Shown here one piece after another: positions 9,954 through 20,403 of a stretch of 64,000 nucleotides of DNA. A model generated the notes under the pieces. The model made no database searches and had not been told where the DNA came from. It was given only the letters and a program-made list of their open reading frames with translations. A program made the translations under genes and the position numbers. Source of the DNA: Coix lacryma-jobi var. lacryma-jobi (Eukaryota > Streptophyta > Magnoliopsida > Poales > Poaceae); contig CM019823.1 in NCBI GenBank assembly GCA_009763385.1, positions 92,391,104 through 92,455,103 of the forward strand. The letters run 5' to 3'. Each line of letters opens with the position of its first letter. Within the stretch, counting starts at the first letter, position 1.

Positions 9954-11657
9954 ATGGGGGAAGCATTTTGTTCATGTACCTTAGACTAACTTTCTGATCT
10001 TTTTGTTTTGAGTCTTGAGTCGTTTGAGTTTTGTTTTAGCTCCGATTCTGACTTCATCATGTATACATCTTGCATTTTCAAGCTTCATGTTTATATTCTT
10101 GAGAATGGATCTATGCTCTGATTAGTGTATGTTTCGATGATATATGATGATGCTTGTAGCTTAGGCTCTTTTTGATCACTAATACATGATGTGAGCTAAG
10201 CTATATTTTTCAGAATGATGAACATGCTTAATAAACCTAAAATTTGAATACATGTTCACCATTGAGATTGGCAACTAGCATGTGTAGGAAGTGTTGAGGT
10301 CACTCGAGCTATTTCATATATGCTAGGTTGCTATGTCTCTAGTTCTGAGTCATTCACTTGCTTGGATTGTTCATATTCTGTTTAAAATGAACCAAGTTGT
10401 AGTGAATTGAAAAGATCGAGACGGGATTGCTTTGTCAGCACATCACGGTATCGAGACTGTTTCTCATTGCACATTGAGTTAAACTTGAGCCATGTAGTGT
10501 AAGACCGAAACTGATGCTTTAAGCTTCTGACTGCATATGCATAGGCTTAGCACGGTTGAAAAGTTAGGCAATGACAAGCTTTCAACCTCTCGCAATCACA
10601 TGTTGTTTTTAAACTTGTGTTATAAACCGCTGCAAATTCTCCGATAAAATCTGAAAACACAAGTCTATGCTCCATTCTATAGCATGATGGTTGAACTTTG
10701 CTAGGGGTAGTTCACCTTGTATACATGTTTTAGCACTTGTTGACTTCCTGTCTATACATGTCTAGTGCTTTTTTTAATGGTGAAACTCCTTTCTGAATGG
10801 CTTAAAACTGCTCACTTAGCTTATGCATTCATATCTTGTATTCTGTGATCAGTTTGAGCCTTTGCTAGCACCTGTGTAGGTTGCTGTGTAGTCGGATCAG
10901 CACTCATTAGAGCATTTATTTACTCTTTCGAGTATATACTTGAAGCCGCTAACATGCATTTTTAACTCATGTGCATGTGTCTGACTCCGATAGGCATGAC
11001 CGTAGCTCCGTTTGACTTTCTTGAGCTCTTTTCCTTTTCTTTTGATTGCAAATTGCCCCCAAGGGGGAGAAGTTTGTCCAAGGGGGAGTTTTTGTTCTTT
11101 TGTGGTGACAATTTGCAATCTATGCTTCACTTGTTGAGGGGGAGTGTTTGAGTAAGGAGGAGTTCTTCTGCTTTTTCGAGGTTGACTTTTGAGACTGTTC
11201 TTCATTTGGTATCGATCTTTCCAGCTAGTTGCGTCGAGCCTCTATGCCTCTGTCTTGAGGGACTAGCTATTTTCATCTTGCTTCGATGATTCTTGATTGG
11301 TATCGTGCCTACTGCTAGTGGTGTTGAGCCATGTCTGCCTCTTCTTGAGGACTAGCCTGTTTCTGACTTGGTTGCGTCGAGCCGTTGCCCATGTCTTTGG
11401 GAACCAAGTCTTGTGCTCTGATTTTGATCGGGCCTTGCTCCTTGATGAGTTGTTACTCCGATTTCTTGCTTGGTTGTGTCGAACCTTTGCCCATGTCTTT
11501 GGGGACCAAGCTTTGCTTATCTTGAGTTGTTCTTCTTCGGCCTTTTCTTTGGCTTTTGGACATCTCGAGTAAGTTTTCTTCTTCTACCTAATTCTGCTTT
11601 CTTTTATTTTTTGTTACGGTTACTATGGGTTGACGATGCACTCATCAAGGGGGAGAT
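9954..11657 (+). other. Element C 3' non-coding region with repeated polypurine tracts
   Basis: No convincing gene is seen over 1.7 kb. Purine tracts occur at about 11046 (CCAAGGGGGAGAAG), 11078 (CCAAGGGGGAGTTT) and 11136 (TTGAGGGGGAGTG), and directly before the 3' LTR at 11648 (AAGGGGGAGAT). Several polypurine-tract copies upstream of the 3' LTR are a known feature of Sireviruses. A loose direct repeat of the GTCTTTGGGGACCAAG type occurs at about 11390-11515. Confidence 0.7.
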
Positions 11658-12099
11658 TGAGAACACAAGGTTGATATGTGCCCTTGTGGTTCCCTTCCTG
11701 AGTGATGAGTGATCGATCAACTGGCAACATGTCTCTTGGCTGTGTTGATGTGCAGGTGCGGAGCTCGGAGACAGTGGTCTAAGGTGAGGTGAAGGTCAAG
11801 TGGGACGGGTCATGCCGACGGACCAGGAGCGGTGAAGGGCGAACATGGAGCTTGGACTGACGGACCGGGAGACCTGAGGACCAGCTGTGGTAGCTGGCAT
11901 GTGGCATCGGCAAGCAAGAAGACATGGGGATGTGCGGTGCATCGGCCGAGTCGAGAGGAAGGTGATGGCGTCGTGACACTTGGTGGGAGGCCAAGAAGGA
12001 AGGCGAATGCACTGTGCCCAGCGTGGAGGCTGGACATGCTCCGGCATCGGTGCTGGAACTCGGGGTGTGCGAACCACATCCCGTCTACGGCGCGGGTTC

Positions 12100-12350
12100 G
12101 GTAGCTGAGCCTCAAAAAGCTACCATCGACGGTTTCCGAGTTTGTGCCTCAAAACTCGGGGTGGCCGGTTTCCGAGTTTGGGCCTCAAAACTCGGCGTGG
12201 ACGGTTTCCAGGTTTGGGCCTCAAAACCTGGGCACGCGGGTTTCTGAGTTTGGGCCACAAAACTCAGCCGGAGGATAGGTTTCCCGGTTTCAGCCTCAAA
12301 ACCGGGGGAAGGCCCAGGTTTCCCGGTTTCGGCCTCAAAACCAGGGGGAA
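12100..12350 (+). repeat. Hairpin array in element C 3' LTR
   Basis: This is the same array as at 6283-6530, with a few point differences. Some of these break pairing slightly, for example an A in the last arm near 12342, so the copies have begun to drift. Confidence 0.85.
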
Positions 12351-12601
12351 GTCCGCAAAAAGGACGGTCAACACGTGGCGGCGTGGAGAGGCTGGCGCGG
12401 CGGCACAGCTATCCGCGAGGGAGGCGCGGTGGTCGGCAGGGCGGCACGTGGCGGCATCCTGAGGCTTGCGTCGAGGCGAAGCTAAGGGTGAGGAAGGCAC
12501 GTGGCCGTAGGATCGTCATCAAGCAGAGTTGGACCGGGATACCCCTAGGGTTGGCCGTTTCGCTCAGTTATCCTAGGGTTAGAAGGGGATTATTGTTTAG
12601 G

Positions 12602-12612
12602 CTATAAATAAG
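12602..12612 (+). promoter_or_regulatory. TATA box of element C 3' LTR
   Basis: CTATAAATAAG lies in the same context as 6785-6795. In a retrotransposon the 3' LTR copy could drive transcription into the flanking element B sequence. Confidence 0.5.
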
Positions 12613-13734
12613 AGAGGCACCCCTCGTCTCTCTCTATCCTTGCAGTCATTTGCCCTAAGCTCTCTCTCTCTCCTTAGCCCCTGCTTTGGTTCTAATCATA
12701 CCTGGCTGTAGAGGATCCACAGAGTGAACTCAATCATGTCTCTGTGTTTTGGGAAGTTCAGGAAGTGAGACCGTAATCTCACGGTTGTAGCATGTGTTCA
12801 CCACACGGTTGCTATTTCGTGCTTGTGATTCGCGTTTTGGTTGTGTTCTTCGCGGATTACTTTTGGTCACGTTTTTCCCGTCACTTGATCTCTTTCCTTG
12901 GTTCATCTTTTGCAAATCCATTTGAACCAAGTTGTTCTAGATCGTGAGGCAATTCTTTCCACCGAAGGAATCCATCTCAAACCTCACGGTCTAGGAGATC
13001 GAGCGATTTATGTTTTGGATCTCGTTCTTGCTCCCTTGCCCCGAAACTTCTTGATTCACCATCTTGGAGTTAGGTTCGAGCCATGATCTCTTAGGGGTAG
13101 CTCACTAACATCCTTGTGACTCCTCATATCGAATCCTAGCCCTAGTGCATTTGATTCGGAGGATATCGGGTTGAGTCACCGAAGAACAACGTTGTTTTCG
13201 GGGGCATCAGACGCTGACACGGGAGCATCGGACGCTAGGGTTCAAAGCATCGGACGCTCCGGTGACACGTGTCAGTCTGGGTGTTTTTGAGTGAGCATCG
13301 GACGCTAGGCATCGGACGCGTCCGTTGTCCATCGGACGCGCCGGAGCCATTGCATCGGACGCTGGCTGTTCACTGTGCACAGCGTCCGATGGTGGAACAG
13401 TAAGGTACCAGTAACTCACTGTTTGCTTCGGACGCGTCCGGTGGTGAGGCATCGAACGCAGTCCAGCTTCCGATGCGACTGGTTTTGCACTGTTTCGTCC
13501 GCGGTTCGTTCGTTCGTTGTCGGTTTTGATTTCCGGCTTTTGCGTTGAGTTCCTAGAGTCGTGTAGTATCCCGCTGTGCTTCTTGGAAGCATCCACCCTA
13601 CATCTTGGGGCGTGGACATTATTCGAGCTCTAGGCTTGCCTCTGGGATGACTTCTGGGACAGTGGCTAAAAGTTTCTGAGAAGAAATTTTGAAGCTCCCA
13701 TTCACCCTGGTCGCTTTTCCGGTCCTTCATGCTA

Positions 13735-14957
13735 TATCAAAGCAGAACGCACCTGTGGGATGAACCATATCTCTATAAGGTCTGTGCAGATGGACTCTTG
13801 AGAAAATGTGTCCCCATAGAAGAAGCAACAAAAATCATAGATAGATGTCACTCCGCCGAATATGGAGGACACTATGGAGCTTTTCGGACACATGCTAAAA
13901 TATGGCAAAGTGGTTTTTATTGGCCATCCATGTACGAGGACACAAAGAATTTTGTGAGATGTTGTCCTCGTTGCCAAAAGCATGGTAACATTAATGCCTG
14001 AGATGTTATGTCTCTCGTGAACAATCTCCAAGTTGAGTTGTTCGATGTTTGGGGTATAGATTTCATGGGCCCCTTTCCTAAATCCTATGACGCCGAGTAC
14101 ATTCTTGTGGTTGTGGATTATGTCTCGAAATGGGTAGAAGCCATACCCTGTCGAGCAGCAGACGCTAAACATTCGAAGAAAATGTTCAAAGAAAACATCT
14201 TTCCTCGTTTTGGAGTTCCTAGACTAGTCATTAGTGACGGAGGCCCTCATTTCATAGATAAGAGCTTCCGACATTTCTTAGCTAGTCAAGGAATCCAACA
14301 TAATGTAGCCACTGCATACCACCCCCAAACAAGTGGACAGGCTGAAATGTCCAATAAACAAATAAAGAATATCTTGCAAAAGACGGTAGAAGAAATGGGA
14401 AAGGGATGGAAACATAAGTTACCTGAAGCACTATGGGCCTATCGGACCGCCTATAAGACCCCGATTGGAATGTCACCATACCAACTAGTTTATGGGAAAA
14501 CTTGTCATCTTCCTGTTGAGCTTCAGTTCAAAGCTCATTGGGCCATTAAGAAATGGAACATGGACCTTGACCAAGCTGGCCAAATAGGAAGATGCAAATT
14601 TCCGAACTAGAAGAATGGCGAGAGAAAGCTTATCATAGTGCCAAGCTCTATAAAGATAGGACTAAGAGATGGCACGATAAACGGATCAAAAAGAAAGAGT
14701 TCGAAGTAGGAGATAAAGTTTTACTCTTTAACTCCCGTGTTCGACTTTTCGGACATGGTAAACTCCGAAGCAAATGGGAAGGACCTTTCAAGGTCATTGC
14801 AACCTCGTCCCATGGAGCCGTCACATTGGAAAGTGACGATGGGCAAATCTTCAAAGTCAATGGACAAAGGTTAAAAGTATTCTATGACTTTGATAAAAAT
14901 GAGCTAAATGAAGTTGATATAATTGAGTTTGAAGTAGCTCAAGCCCATGACCATTAA
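13735..14957 (+). pseudogene. pol: Element B integrase
   Basis: Coding resumes after the copia insertion. The HHCC zinc finger is present (HLWDEPYLYK ... CHSAEYGGHYG ... CCPRCQKHG). A TGA at 13999-14001 interrupts it. The core (14008-14610) has the catalytic Asp of GIDFMGPF, the Asp of VISDGGPHF and the Glu of HPQTSGQAEMSNKQI. A frame change near 14600 leads into the C-terminal part (14592-14957) with VGDKVLLFNSRVRLFGHGKLRSKW... and a GPFKV motif. The DDE residues are conserved although the frame is broken twice. Integrase would insert element cDNA into the chromosome; this copy cannot be made as one protein. Confidence 0.88.
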
Positions 14958-15112
14958 TAGACGGACCCAGTTCATCCCTTGTCCATTTCATGCACCTAGT
15001 CCAACCAAAACCGCGAGAAAGGCCTCTTTAGGCCCAACCAAGCCATTTCGACCTCGGGACTTTGAATTTTAGGAGGCTTACCTTCTCCCGCTCGATGCCT
15101 GGCGAAGGAGGA

Positions 15113-15178
15113 GTGGCGGCCGCCACTCTCAACTGGCGGCCGCCACCAAACCCTGGCGCCCGCCACACTAGGGGGCGG
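15113..15178 (+). repeat. GC palindrome phrase upstream of the extra ORF of element B
   Basis: Three near copies of the word TGGCGGCCGCCAC / TGGCGCCCGCCAC are separated by about 10 nt. Related phrases occur at 15557-15590, 16526-16560, 17999-18030 and 18261-18296, all within element B. The last two are in its LTR, the final one about 30 bp before the LTR TATA box. Confidence 0.8.
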
Positions 15179-15329
15179 TTTAGAGGTCCCCCTCCACGTG
15201 GCAACCAATCCCGAGCTCGGGAGAGTGAAAGAAGGAGGAGATAAGGGCGTTTTAGTTCATCTAAAGCCTATCCCTCCACTTCTTCCCCTTCTTAAAAGAA
15301 GAACTCTTTCTTTCTTCTTCCATCCACCC

Positions 15330-16214
15330 ATGAAGTCTAGCCAAGCCCCCTCCAAAACCATGTCGTCTCCACGGAAATCCGTGTCCTACAACCCTCAAGG
15401 ATCCATCTCGTCCTCCACCAAAGCCATCATCCGGTCATTGATCGATGACGACATGGAGGTGCTTGACGTGCCTCCTTTGGCAATGGTGCTGCCTGATGGA
15501 ACTTATGTCGAGGGGACACCACTTGAGGGTGCAGGGAAGGCACCAGCCACCACTCCAGTGGCGGGCGCCACCCCTGCTGGGTGGCCGCTAGGGGTAAAAT
15601 GCCCCCTGGCCTCGCCTCCGCTCCGTCTTCATCCTCCTCCAGTGACGCCACCCGGGAAAAAGTTGAGGACGCCCACCAGGCCGACCACGGGGGAGATCAC
15701 CCCGAGGAAGTCTCCGCCTGTCCAGGCCAGCGGCAACGAGACACCCACTCCGTCAAGGTTGAAATCCCGGGTCAGCTTTGGCTCGAATAGCCACACCCGT
15801 AGTTATAGCCCCAATCCAAAAAGGGCTAAACTGGAAGTGTATGGCGTGAGGATGCCCGATGGGCATTATGAGAAGGCGCTGCGTGAGCGCGAGGTGAGCA
15901 CTCATGATTCCAATGGGTCGCTCTCCGAGCCATCCGTGCGCCGCCGTCTCAACCCATCGCCGGCAGGAGTCCCCGGCGAGATGGAGCACAACGGTGGTGA
16001 GGAGGGGTTAACCCTCGAAAAACTCGCCGCCGAGGTGAAGAAGCTGCGCAAGGAGAAGAGCGCCTTGGAGGATCAGGTCGCAGAGATAGCCCTGTGGCGG
16101 ATGGATATGGAGGATCGGTTCACCATCCTCCGCAAGGGCTGCACCTCGAAGATCAAGCGTCTCTTCAAAGAGACGGGCTTCGAGGATCTCTACGAGACTC
16201 CTTCAGTAGATTAG
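15330..16214 (+). CDS. Extra 3' ORF of element B (env position), coiled-coil protein of unknown function
   Basis: An open frame runs from 15198, but the ATG at 15330 (294 residues) is the more likely start because the earlier part overlaps palindromic non-coding words. The N-terminal half is rich in Ser, Pro, Thr and Lys (for example KSPPVQASGNETPTPS). A basic patch NPKRAKLE at about residues 165-172 could be a nuclear signal. The C-terminal third (LEKLAAEVKKLRKEKSALEDQV onward) is a clear coiled coil followed by a short basic segment. The frame is intact, unlike gag-pol of the same element. It lies after integrase, where Athila elements carry env-like ORFs, but I see no signal peptide or membrane segment and do not recognise the family. 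Confidence 0.6.
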   Translation: MKSSQAPSKTMSSPRKSVSYNPQGSISSSTKAIIRSLIDDDMEVLDVPPLAMVLPDGTYVEGTPLEGAGKAPATTPVAGATPAGWPLGVKCPLASPPLRLHPPPVTPPGKKLRTPTRPTTGEITPRKSPPVQASGNETPTPSRLKSRVSFGSNSHTRSYSPNPKRAKLEVYGVRMPDGHYEKALREREVSTHDSNGSLSEPSVRRRLNPSPAGVPGEMEHNGGEEGLTLEKLAAEVKKLRKEKSALEDQVAEIALWRMDMEDRFTILRKGCTSKIKRLFKETGFEDLYETPSVD

Positions 16215-17787
16215 ATTAGGTTTAGGGTGTCTAGTTAGGTTCTTTATTTGATTAAGTTTAATTTTTAGTGTGATTTAAATTTTAGTTTGTTTAAATTTCA
16301 ATTTCAATATTTGTTTAGGAAGTTTTTATAATGAATAAAAGACACCCTTATTTTTCCCTTCATCAAGTTTATTCATTTTTAAAAATAAAAAGTACCAAAA
16401 CTTCTAGTGTGGGGGAAATCCCCTCTCTAAACACCTCTGTAAAACGTGATAGAATGTTCAAAGCCGTAACCTGAACTTAGCAAGGTAGCTACCACACTGT
16501 TTGCAAGCTGTTTGGGCCAAAGCCCATGGCGGCCGCCACTTATTACTGGGGGCCGCCAGGCCACTCTACACCGAAACACCCCCGGTGAACCCCAAAACCT
16601 ATGTTTTAAATTCTGTACAATTTGGATCACTGGATGTCTCGGTTTGAACTAAAAATGCAGCTAGGAAATAAAAAAATGCTGAAACAATTTCTTTTGAATT
16701 GAGTGTTTGCATGACATGTTATTCTACCTTTTATTCATGTGTAGTATCCTACTCATTTTCATAGGGAAATCAACCTAGGTTGTTGCTTGATAAGATATAG
16801 AAGTAGTAATTGAAATTGCATTAGTACTCTACTACAACCTTGGGAGTTTTAATTTTGAAAACCAAAATTACCATGGTTCATGATCTTTCTTTCCTATCCA
16901 CCTACCAAAGCCAAAATATTAGAGTATAGGAAAACAGCCCATAAAGCCTTCTAAATCAATCTTTGAGCTTTGTCAAGAATAGTTAATCTAGGTAGAAGAG
17001 TTTAGTCATGCTCTAAAAGACAAGGCAAACCATGCCTTTTTGAGACAACTCTCACACTGAGAGTATACTCATGTAGTTCTCCAAAATTTTGTTCTAAAAG
17101 AATTGAATAAATTTTCTCATTCCTTCAAAGGACATGGCTATATAGTATCTAAAAAAAAGAGCAAATGCTCTAAAAAGGACAAGTGTCCAAGTATTAAAAA
17201 AAAGAGAAAGAGCAAATCCTCTAAAAAGGACAAGTGTCCAAGTATTAAAAAACAGAGAGAGAGAGAGATGCATATAGCCATGATCCTTGGTAAGAGAAGA
17301 GTTTCAAAAAGAACAAAGGAGTTGAGTTAGTCCACCCTATACCTTAGCTAGTGCATGACTATACTCTCTCATGATCCTAAACTTGACTTAGCAATAAAAG
17401 AGAGATAGAAGTGCCTTACATTCCTTCCTTTCCCTATAAACTCCACATAAACCATAGGATAGACTCTGGCATTTTCTTTTGCCATAAAGTGAGGATATAC
17501 ACCATGAGTGCCTTGAGATTTAAAGGGAGATTCAATGAACCATGATTTTCTTTTTGAAAATATCCTGAAACCCCAAGGTATGTAAAAGAGGAAAGTGTGT
17601 TTCTCTTATTTGCAAGCTATTCTATCTTTCAACCGCCATAGGTATGATTTATTAGCCACTTGGAAAGGTTACTGACATGAGTATAGGTAGTTGAACATCT
17701 TGTGTGAATGCTTAGTTCAATAAAATTCTTGCAATTCTTAAAGTCCATGCTTGGTCGGGACGAGCAAGAGGTTAGTGTGGGGGAGCT
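16215..17787 (+). other. Element B 3' non-coding region and polypurine tract
   Basis: No gene is seen. It contains a CATGCTCTAAAAGA box near 17010, a tandem duplication with two copies of AAAAAGGACAAGTGTCC (about 17194-17210 and 17224-17241) in an A-rich tract, and a hairpin-like CTTGGTCGGGACGAGCAAG at about 17752-17770. The polypurine tract GTGTGGGGGAGCT is at 17775-17787, directly before the LTR. The boxes have counterparts in element D. Confidence 0.65.
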
Positions 17788-19103
17788 TGTTGATAGTGCT
17801 TAAAGCATCATTTCACCATCAACATTTCACCCAAAACCAAGGTAAAACAACATAAAAAGTAGAAGATGTGGTTTATAACTAACCTATTTCCACATGTGCA
17901 TAGTTTCTTATCTTAATGCAGGAAATGATGGAATTTGGGCCAAACAAGTGTACTAGGAGCAAGGCCAAGCCACTCTGGCCCATTTGGGCCTGAGTAGGGT
18001 GGCGGCCACCACCTATTACTGGCCGCCGCCAACTCCATCTTGCCAAAAGTGGCCCAAGCCACGTCATCGATCTGTGGGAGTCACCTCAAGCTCAAATCCT
18101 GGCCATTGCACACTAAGACGGTTTGATCCAAGGGCTAAGAAGAGTATCACCTGGATAGTGGGCTTTGGACACGTGTCTAAACCCTAACCGACCCTCAAAC
18201 CGACTTAGGAGAGCAAGTGAAGACCGTTGGATGAATGGTGGTTGCAATGGACGGCAGAGAGGTGGCGGGCGCCAGGGTTTAGTGCCGGGCGCCACCCCCT
18301 AAACCCTAACCGACCTCCCCTTCACTCTATAAGGACCCCCCTAGCTTCCTAGCACTTTAAATAGGCCCCTAGAGCTCTCATTCGGAGAGCCTCACATCAG
18401 TATTCACCACTTGGTTAGAATAGCACACTTGCTATGCTAGAGAGATTGGAGAGAGTGTGAGTGCCTCACTAGAAGAGGAGCTAGAGAGGGGAAGAGTAGA
18501 AGCCTGGAGAGTTCCGGAGTTGTCGGAGACCTCTGCTTCTCTCTGCTCTGAGCTTCAACTTTGGTAACTTAGTATTTATTTTATCTTCAAGTATTTATTT
18601 TTAGTATTTGTGTGCTTGTTTCATTGCTTGATATTAGTTTCAAGTGCTCTATTTCTAGTACAGGGCTAGTAGTAGTAATATATAGATTAGGTGTAGTACT
18701 TAGGCTATATATTGCCAATGAATACGGCTAGGCCCCCAGATAGCTGTGGTAGCAAGCAGGTGGTGACAGCCCTGTGCGCCTTGAATTCCACCACGTAGTT
18801 TGTCTAGTTTAACAGTAGGGCTCGTTGTGCTAGCGTTCAACCTAAGTCAGTGGTAAAGGCTAGTACGCCCACAGTACACTAGTAAAGAACTTAAATCACT
18901 AGAAGTCTAATAGAACTAGGATCTACCCCAGTAGATAGTGCCTGTTCCCTTCATCTATCCTAGATATCCTTATCCCCCTAGTTTTCTCAAAATCACTTCG
19001 CATTCCTCGTGGATTCGATACCCCGGAATACTCTGAGGTGAAAAGCTACAACTGACAGTCGTGCGCTTGCGGTTTCTTCTGCATGCCACCCGAGGTGTCA
19101 ACA
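17788..19103 (+). repeat. Element B 3' LTR (1316 bp)
   Basis: It starts TGTTGATAGTGC after a polypurine tract and ends GTGTCAACA. Its last 400 bp match the 5' LTR part at 2130-2559. It contains two GC palindrome phrases (17999-18030, 18261-18296) and a TATA-like CTATAAG at 18327-18333. Confidence 0.9.
18325..18336 (+). promoter_or_regulatory. TATA box of element B LTR
   Basis: CTCTATAAGGAC lies about 30 bp downstream of the palindrome phrase at 18261-18296. A second weaker candidate is TTTAAATAGG at about 18356. Confidence 0.5.
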
Positions 19104-19108
19104 TCAAC
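19104..19108. repeat. Target-site repeat TCAAC of element B
   Basis: TCAAC follows the 3' LTR of B and is itself followed by A, AGCATTTCTGG and the primer site of element D. D's own LTR family ends GTGTCAACA (28624), so B inserted one base short of the end of D's 5' LTR. The left copy of the repeat is outside the window. Confidence 0.75.
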
Positions 19109-19117
19109 AAGCATTTC

Positions 19118-19130
19118 TGGCGCCGTTGCC
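19118..19130 (+). other. Primer-binding site of element D (tRNA-Asp type)
   Basis: TGGCGCCGTTGCC is identical to the site of element B, and the downstream leader is unrelated to B. Confidence 0.8.
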
Positions 19131-19380
19131 GGTGATTACCTAAGTAACGGAAGCCACCGGGAACCAAATAGAAACCAGTAAATCAGTGGAAACAAAACTC
19201 ATTCGGAATTTAACAAAGGAGATTATTCATTCATTCACTTGTACCTCTGTCTTGGCAGGCTTACCCTTGTCTTTCTTTGTTTATATCATATACAGGGTAA
19301 CACAGGTTCAGTTGTAATTTATCACTTACAAATCAGAAATCAACTTGATCGTGTGGAAAATCTACATTAGTAGTTAAGCC

Positions 19381-20403
19381 ATGGCCAACAAGACTCTGCT
19401 GGAGTTCTCTACTCCAAGTGTCAGGAACATTCGCACCGGACCTACGCTCCAGACGAACAACCTTGAGTTCGAGCTCAAGCCAAGTCTTATCAACATGGTG
19501 CAAACTACTACATTTGGTGGAAAGGGAGAAGAAGATGCAACTGCTCATCTACAAGATTTTTTGGAGATTGGAAGCACCATCATCGTCAAGGACATTCCCC
19601 AGGACATTATACTTCTTCGTCTTTTTCCCTTCTCACTGAAAGGAAAAGCGAAGCAGTGGTTCTATTCAAACATGGACAACATCAAGACATGGGAGAATTG
19701 TTCAGAGGCCTTTCTATCAAGATTTTTCCCAATTAGCAAAGTCAATATCTTAAAGGGAAATATATACAACTTTCAGCAACAAAAAGGAGAAACCATTCCA
19801 GAAACTTGTGAACGATTTCAGGAACAAATCTTAAGATGCCCACATCATGGAATAAGGAACGAATTGCTCATGCAACTGTTTTATCACGGATTATCACCAA
19901 GAACACGAGAGCAACTTGATGCCACTGCTGAAGGATCATTTATGTCACTCACTTTCAGAAAAGCAGAATGTTTAATGGATAATATAGCTGAGAATCAAAA
20001 CTGGAAACAAGTTACTACTCAACGCTGTCACCAAATTGAAGAAGTTCCAGAAGAAGTGTGTGCACTGTCAACCAAGATGGATGTACTTATGGATCGACTC
20101 ATTCAGAGAGCTAACTACAAGGAAGAACGTCAAGCGATTCTAGACACATTTGATGCTCAAACCAGAAGTGGAGAATATTTGGGGATAGAATTTCCCGAAG
20201 ATCAAGAAGAAGCTAACATCATTATCAACAACTCCACCACTCTACACAAGCAAGGATTGCGTCAACAACAACCTTCCAAACCAGATAAGTACACCAGTAA
20301 TTTCAGTTCTTCCAATTCCAATCAACCTACTTTAAGAGATCTAATTTTAGAGCAAGCCAGAATAAATGATAGCATTACTAAAAGACTTGCATTAAAACGA
20401 TAA
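19381..20403 (+). CDS. gag: Element D gag
   Basis: This 340-residue ORF starts at the first ATG after a 250-nt leader. It has the Athila gag core: ELKPSLINMVQ near the N-terminus, DIILLRLFPFSLKGKAKQWF at about residues 78-97, WENCSEAFLSRFFP, and FYHGLSPRTREQLDATAEGSF at about 175-195. The C-terminal third is Gln/Asn/Ser-rich with no zinc knuckle. It would form the particle shell. The frame is intact for gag itself. The downstream protease lies in another frame after at least one frameshift near 20403 and another in an A-run near 20480, so the normal gag-protease fusion is lost. Confidence 0.85.
   Translation: MANKTLLEFSTPSVRNIRTGPTLQTNNLEFELKPSLINMVQTTTFGGKGEEDATAHLQDFLEIGSTIIVKDIPQDIILLRLFPFSLKGKAKQWFYSNMDNIKTWENCSEAFLSRFFPISKVNILKGNIYNFQQQKGETIPETCERFQEQILRCPHHGIRNELLMQLFYHGLSPRTREQLDATAEGSFMSLTFRKAECLMDNIAENQNWKQVTTQRCHQIEEVPEEVCALSTKMDVLMDRLIQRANYKEERQAILDTFDAQTRSGEYLGIEFPEDQEEANIIINNSTTLHKQGLRQQQPSKPDKYTSNFSSSNSNQPTLRDLILEQARINDSITKRLALKR

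Larger units (their letters stand above)
5841..13729 (+). mobile_element. Sirevirus-like Ty1/copia element C, internally deleted
   Basis: The boundaries are TGAGAACACAAGG at 5841 and ...GGTCCTTCA at 13729. The 5-bp target duplication TGCTA is at 5836-5840 and 13730-13734. The two LTRs are collinear over 1901 bp with no length change seen. One deletion removes the last 171 bp of the 5' LTR, the primer site, gag, protease and most of integrase. The remaining pol (integrase C-terminus, RT, RNase H) resembles the Sirevirus/Maximus lineage, as does the long 3' non-coding region with several GGGGGAG tracts. The element cannot move on its own. It sits inside element B. Confidence 0.9.
11658..13729 (+). 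repeat. Element C 3' LTR (complete, 2072 bp)
   Basis: It starts TGAGAACACAAGG after a polypurine tract and ends CCTTCA before the target repeat TGCTA. It contains the hairpin array at 12100-12350, a TATA box at 12602, and repeated GCATCGGACGC / GCGTCCG words at 13206-13460 downstream of the start site. Confidence 0.92.
2130..19103 (+). mobile_element. Athila-like Ty3/gypsy element B, broken
   Basis: Element B has the end of its 5' LTR at 2130-2559, a tRNA-Asp-type primer site, gag, a protease-like region, RT-RNase H, integrase, an extra 3' ORF, a polypurine tract and a 3' LTR at 17788-19103. The first part of its 5' LTR lies left of the window because element A was inserted there. Its pol is split by copia element C (5841-13729). 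Gag and pol carry several stops and frameshifts, so it is dead. It lies in D's 5' LTR: TCAAC follows its 3' LTR at 19104-19108, followed by the last base of D's LTR and D's primer site. Confidence 0.85.

Noticed and set aside
15113..15178. GCGGCCGC (NotI) sites that could suggest vector or cloning artefact
   Set aside because: The words are embedded in degenerate repeated phrases at five places of one element, including its LTR, so they belong to the element.
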